The notes below the pieces were generated by a model, which worked only from the letters and a program-made list of their open reading frames with translations, ran no database searches and was not told the DNA's origin. A program made the translations under genes and the position numbers. This document shows positions 60,635 to 64,000 of a stretch of 64,000 nt of DNA, piece after piece (position 1 is the stretch's first letter; every line of letters begins with the position of its first letter). The stretch is from positions 29,309,608-29,373,607 of the forward strand of contig NC_088300.1 of the NCBI RefSeq assembly GCF_032854445.1, read 5' to 3'. Source of the DNA: Liolophura sinensis. Lineage: Eukaryota; Mollusca; Polyplacophora; Chitonida; Chitonidae.

Positions 60635-63300
60635 TTTTAGAGACAGACAACTCCAGCCGACGACAGTAGGCCGAACTGAGTTATCCCCCTTATCATAATC
60701 GTTGATATTTAAAATCCAATGTGATTCATTTACCTTTTGTGGGTGTGTCCTACAACTGTGACAAGTGTATGTCAACATTCTGACTTCTCAATGCAATAGA
60801 CAATGGCTTGATGAACAAAAATATTTTCTTAAGATACACTTTAATATAAAACGTTTTTCTGAAATATATGTACGAATCATCAATTCAGAAGCCACAGGAG
60901 GTACATTTAGAACCAGCTGTTTTCTCCATGTTACATGTACATATATATACAGATGTAGGTTAAAGAAGTCAACAACATACAGAGGACAACATGCATGTAC
61001 ACTGCAAATGTCCATCAACATCTGTTGAGGAAATGTGCAATGTACATCATGTTGTTACTCCATATGTCCATGTACGGCAACTGACTGACTGTTTCTCTGA
61101 AAACAAATTTTCCAGATTATTATTTTGTTAATTTCCATAAGTTCAAGAGAAGAATCTGAAAATACATGCATGTTCCACACTGCCACAATATTGATTGTGT
61201 TCCCAGATACATGAGTGACATTGTGAATGAGTGACATTGTGAATGAGAATTCATGACCGTCATCAGCTCAAATGATTTCCCTTATAAGGCATGTCCACAT
61301 GTAACAGAGTATGTATGTGTGTATTCATGCTTGGGCTTTTGTGTCATACTTAACAATTTTCCAGTAATATGACAATGAAGAGTCACCAGGTGGGAGTACA
61401 TACATGTGTATTGACTGTCTCGTCTTGTGACAGGGGAGTCCACGCCGCCAAGGTCAAGGTCATCACGCTGAAGAGCTTGAAATATAAAAATGGAGTGATA
61501 ATTCCTCACAGGAATGGTAATTTGTCACAAGTGTAAACACATCGTGTCATGTATGTGTAGATTACTTTCTTCAGCTGGTGGTGTGGCTAGATCTGCATGT
61601 ATATGCATGCCTGTGCATCAGTCTCAATGATAACACAAGATTTCAAAACTGCATCCTCCTTAGAAGCTTTTGTAAAACATCTTTAATGATGCCAGAAAAC
61701 AAGGACTTGTCCATTGTGTGTACAATGGACAGTTCAGCCACCAAGCAAAATATCTACACCAGGCTGGCCAGAACTGGCCAAGACAATTTACCATGAGATT
61801 GCCAACTTAGGCCTGCAACGAAATTGAACCTGAGCGAATATTAACACAATTTGACAAGGCAGAGAAATTCCATTTCTCATGCCTCATGGCCTTCATAATT
61901 CCAGGTATCTGATACGCTGTGCACTGTGCCAGACCAGTTAGCACATTGAACCCTTCTGCCTACGGCCATGAACAATCATGCACAGTGACAGGAGCTAATA
62001 CACCTGTGCATTAGCATAACCATCTACCTTTGTGCCACTTAGTTTGTTCACCTGCAGCTAGAGAAGTCCTAAACTTAATTTTGTGGCCTTGGTTCGGCAC
62101 ACAATACATCCAGCACAGCTGAAAAGTGACGTATATTAACAGAACTAAACCATCCCCATATACATGCACATTTTTGTGATTTACAAACTGGGCATTTGCC
62201 GTTTCATTGCAGACAGACAGTTCTTCCAAATTTCAACATGAATATTATATCATATAGACACATAGCACAACCAAACAAAGTGACCTCGTTGAATCTCAGC
62301 GAAAGCACATATTAAAGTTTCCACATCACTTTTTAATTAATTTAATTAATTTGCGTAATCATGTGGGTTTGGGGTTGGCATTTTACAAATTTGAACAACA
62401 TTCAAATTTTATAGCTACAACAAACAAAATAAAATCTGAAATAAATTTTTTGTATTACAAAACAAAAGTACGGTTACAAATAATCTATACATGTACAAAT
62501 GCATGTTGTCTGTTGAATGTTCACAAGTATACACACATGTAGACATATTCATTATATTAATGTATGTCAGCCAATCTAAAAAAAGTAACTACTTGTGTAC
62601 AAAGTGGCAAAATATTGCACACCTTATGTAGGACCAGTTACAATAGTTTACTTCCCTGCTGCTATGGTACCTCTATACAACCTTCAAATGATATTGTATA
62701 TATATATTAAAGCTTTGCATTCATTAACACATTTTCCATTTTCACTGGTATAGATTAGAAGATGTCTTCAGAGTTGAAACTAAATGCCAAGCATCATCTC
62801 AAATTCAACGACAAGGCCAAGGTTATAAGGTTGGAGAGCTCCAGTAGATCGACCAGACAGCAGCATGCAGATAGATTCGGGGATATCTGGTCAGCTTGGT
62901 GGGGGAGTGCAAGACTAAGCCAATATTCTGGCGGATCGGGGGAGTTTTTCTCACCAGCCCAGCAGAGCCTATTGATTTGGCCATGCAATGGCAGAAACTA
63001 GACATGAGCAATTGACAACATGACAGACATAGTGGTGTGACCCAGGGAGCGACAGGGAGGCAACAGGGAAGTGTATAGCACAAGAGCCAGTTCCAGAAAG
63101 CATTTATATGATTATGTGAAGGTACATTGTAAAATTAAATACAGTAGCAACTTGCATACTGGCGCTTTACAGCTTCAAGATATATATGTTAGTTATGTAG
63201 ACATATAATTGCTAGCACTTTGTGAGACTGGCCTCTTCTTCGTCACCTCTTTACAAATCTCACTCCCCGTCTTACCCTAGACATGCATGCACAGCTGGAA
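60635..63300. other. Right-end intergenic sequence, no gene recognised
   Basis: AT-rich, with frequent ACATGT words. A fragment of the GTTTAACGTCG-type repeat lies at about 61338-61390 (CATACTTAACAATTTTCCAG, AATATGACAATGAAGAGTC). No recognised exon; open frames near 61578-61796 and 62762-63001 have no known domain. Confidence 0.35.
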
Positions 63301-63329
63301 CTTGTAGTCAAGTACACTCCTGGAGGCAC

Positions 63330-63900
63330 AATACTGGGCAAACAGTGTTTAGCACAGGTCATTTACAACCTGGAGGTACTGTACTTCTATACGGGGACGG
63401 GGTGGGGGGGGGGATAATGGTGTTTACTACAGATCATTTACACTCTGGAGGTGCTGTGCAGGCAAACGGTGTTCAGTACAGGCCATTTAACACTCAGAAA
63501 GTACTATACTGGGGAAATACTATTCGGTGCTGGCTCTTTACAACCTGGAGGTGCTGTACAGGCAAATGGTGTTCAGTACAGGCCATTTACACTCTGAGGG
63601 TAATATACTGGGGAAATAAGGCTCAGTACAGTTCATTTACACATGGAGGGAAAGTACAGTTCAGTTCAGGTCATTTACACCCTGGAGGTACTGTACAGGG
63701 AAAGTTCAGTTCAGTTCAGTTCAGGTCATTTACACCCTGGAGGTACTGTACAGGGAAAGTTCAGTTCAGTTCTGGTCATTTACACCCTGGAGGTACTGTA
63801 CAGGGAAAGTTCAGTTCAGTTCAGGTCATTTACACCCTGGAGGTACTGTATTGAGGAAGTAGTATTCAGTGCTGGCCCTTTACACCCTGGGGGTGGAAAT
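63330..63900 (+). repeat. ~50-bp minisatellite array with internal (TTCAG)n
   Basis: GTCATTTACACCCTGGAGGT recurs at 50- and 55-bp steps at about 63670, 63725, 63775 and 63825, each followed by ACTGTACAGGGAAAG and TTCAGTTCAGTT of variable length. More diverged units reach back to about 63330. A 210-codon open frame spans the array but is explained by the repetition. Confidence 0.9.
63393..63413 (+). repeat. Guanine-rich run, potential G-quadruplex
   Basis: GGGGACGGGGTGGGGGGGGG provides at least four guanine tracts with short loops on the + strand, inside a diverged unit of the 63.3-63.9 kb array. Confidence 0.6.
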
Positions 63901-64000
63901 AAATGCTGGCTGGCTGGCTCATAGCTAGTTTGCCGGGCTGGCAGGAGTTGCATAAGGAAGACAGCTAAATTTTAACAGTATTGAGGAAAAATCATGCTTT

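Noticed and set aside
63222-63924. 210- and 93-codon open frames at the right end.
   Set aside because: They lie in the roughly 50-bp minisatellite; variable pentamer number shifts frame between units and no known domain is encoded.

Overview
The window looks like nuclear DNA of a marine lophotrochozoan, most likely a mollusc. It is AT-rich, has very short coding exons bounded by GT/AG splice sites inside long introns, is dense in ACATGT-type words, and carries many copies of one tRNA-derived SINE plus several minisatellites. There is no sign of operons, ribosome binding sites, phage or CRISPR.

One host gene can be reconstructed with confidence. It lies on the minus strand from about 30.15 kb down to about 4.7 kb and encodes an R7-family regulator of G-protein signalling (RGS6/RGS7 type, the family of nematode EGL-10). 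I recover 15 coding exons that join in frame: the first 14 total 1245 nt, exactly 415 codons. They encode in order a DEP domain, the DHEX extension, a GGL domain and a C-terminal RGS domain. Read-through to the nearest stop gives about 466 aa, close to vertebrate RGS6/RGS7 as I recall them. The encoded protein would pair with a Gbeta5-type subunit and speed GTP hydrolysis on Gi/o alpha subunits, typically in neurons. The 3' end is ambiguous, because a good splice donor sits just after the RGS domain.

The introns hold most of the repeats. Intron 3 (15.08-22.10 kb) contains a 117-bp tandem repeat, an 18-unit array of an 85-bp repeat (16.6-18.1 kb), an inverted repeat with a (TA)n core near 18.97 kb, and SINE copies. 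Intron 2 (22.15-29.54 kb) contains further SINEs, an unclassified dispersed repeat and a G+C-richer block at 23.7-24.6 kb.

From 30.15 kb to the right end I find no second host gene. This half holds more SINEs, a 22-unit minisatellite of about 78 bp at 33.2-34.9 kb with a long open frame, degenerate tandem repeats at 46 kb, a decayed Crypton-type (DUF3504-like) tyrosine recombinase ORF on the minus strand at 59.77-60.63 kb, and a roughly 50-bp minisatellite at 63.3-63.9 kb. It may contain 5' untranslated exons or the promoter of the RGS gene, but I cannot place them.

I found no convincing undescribed biological system. The observations most worth checking are the SINE pair sharing 3' flank (possible 3' transduction), the Crypton-like fossil, the alternative 3' end of the RGS gene, and the frame-keeping 78-bp minisatellite.
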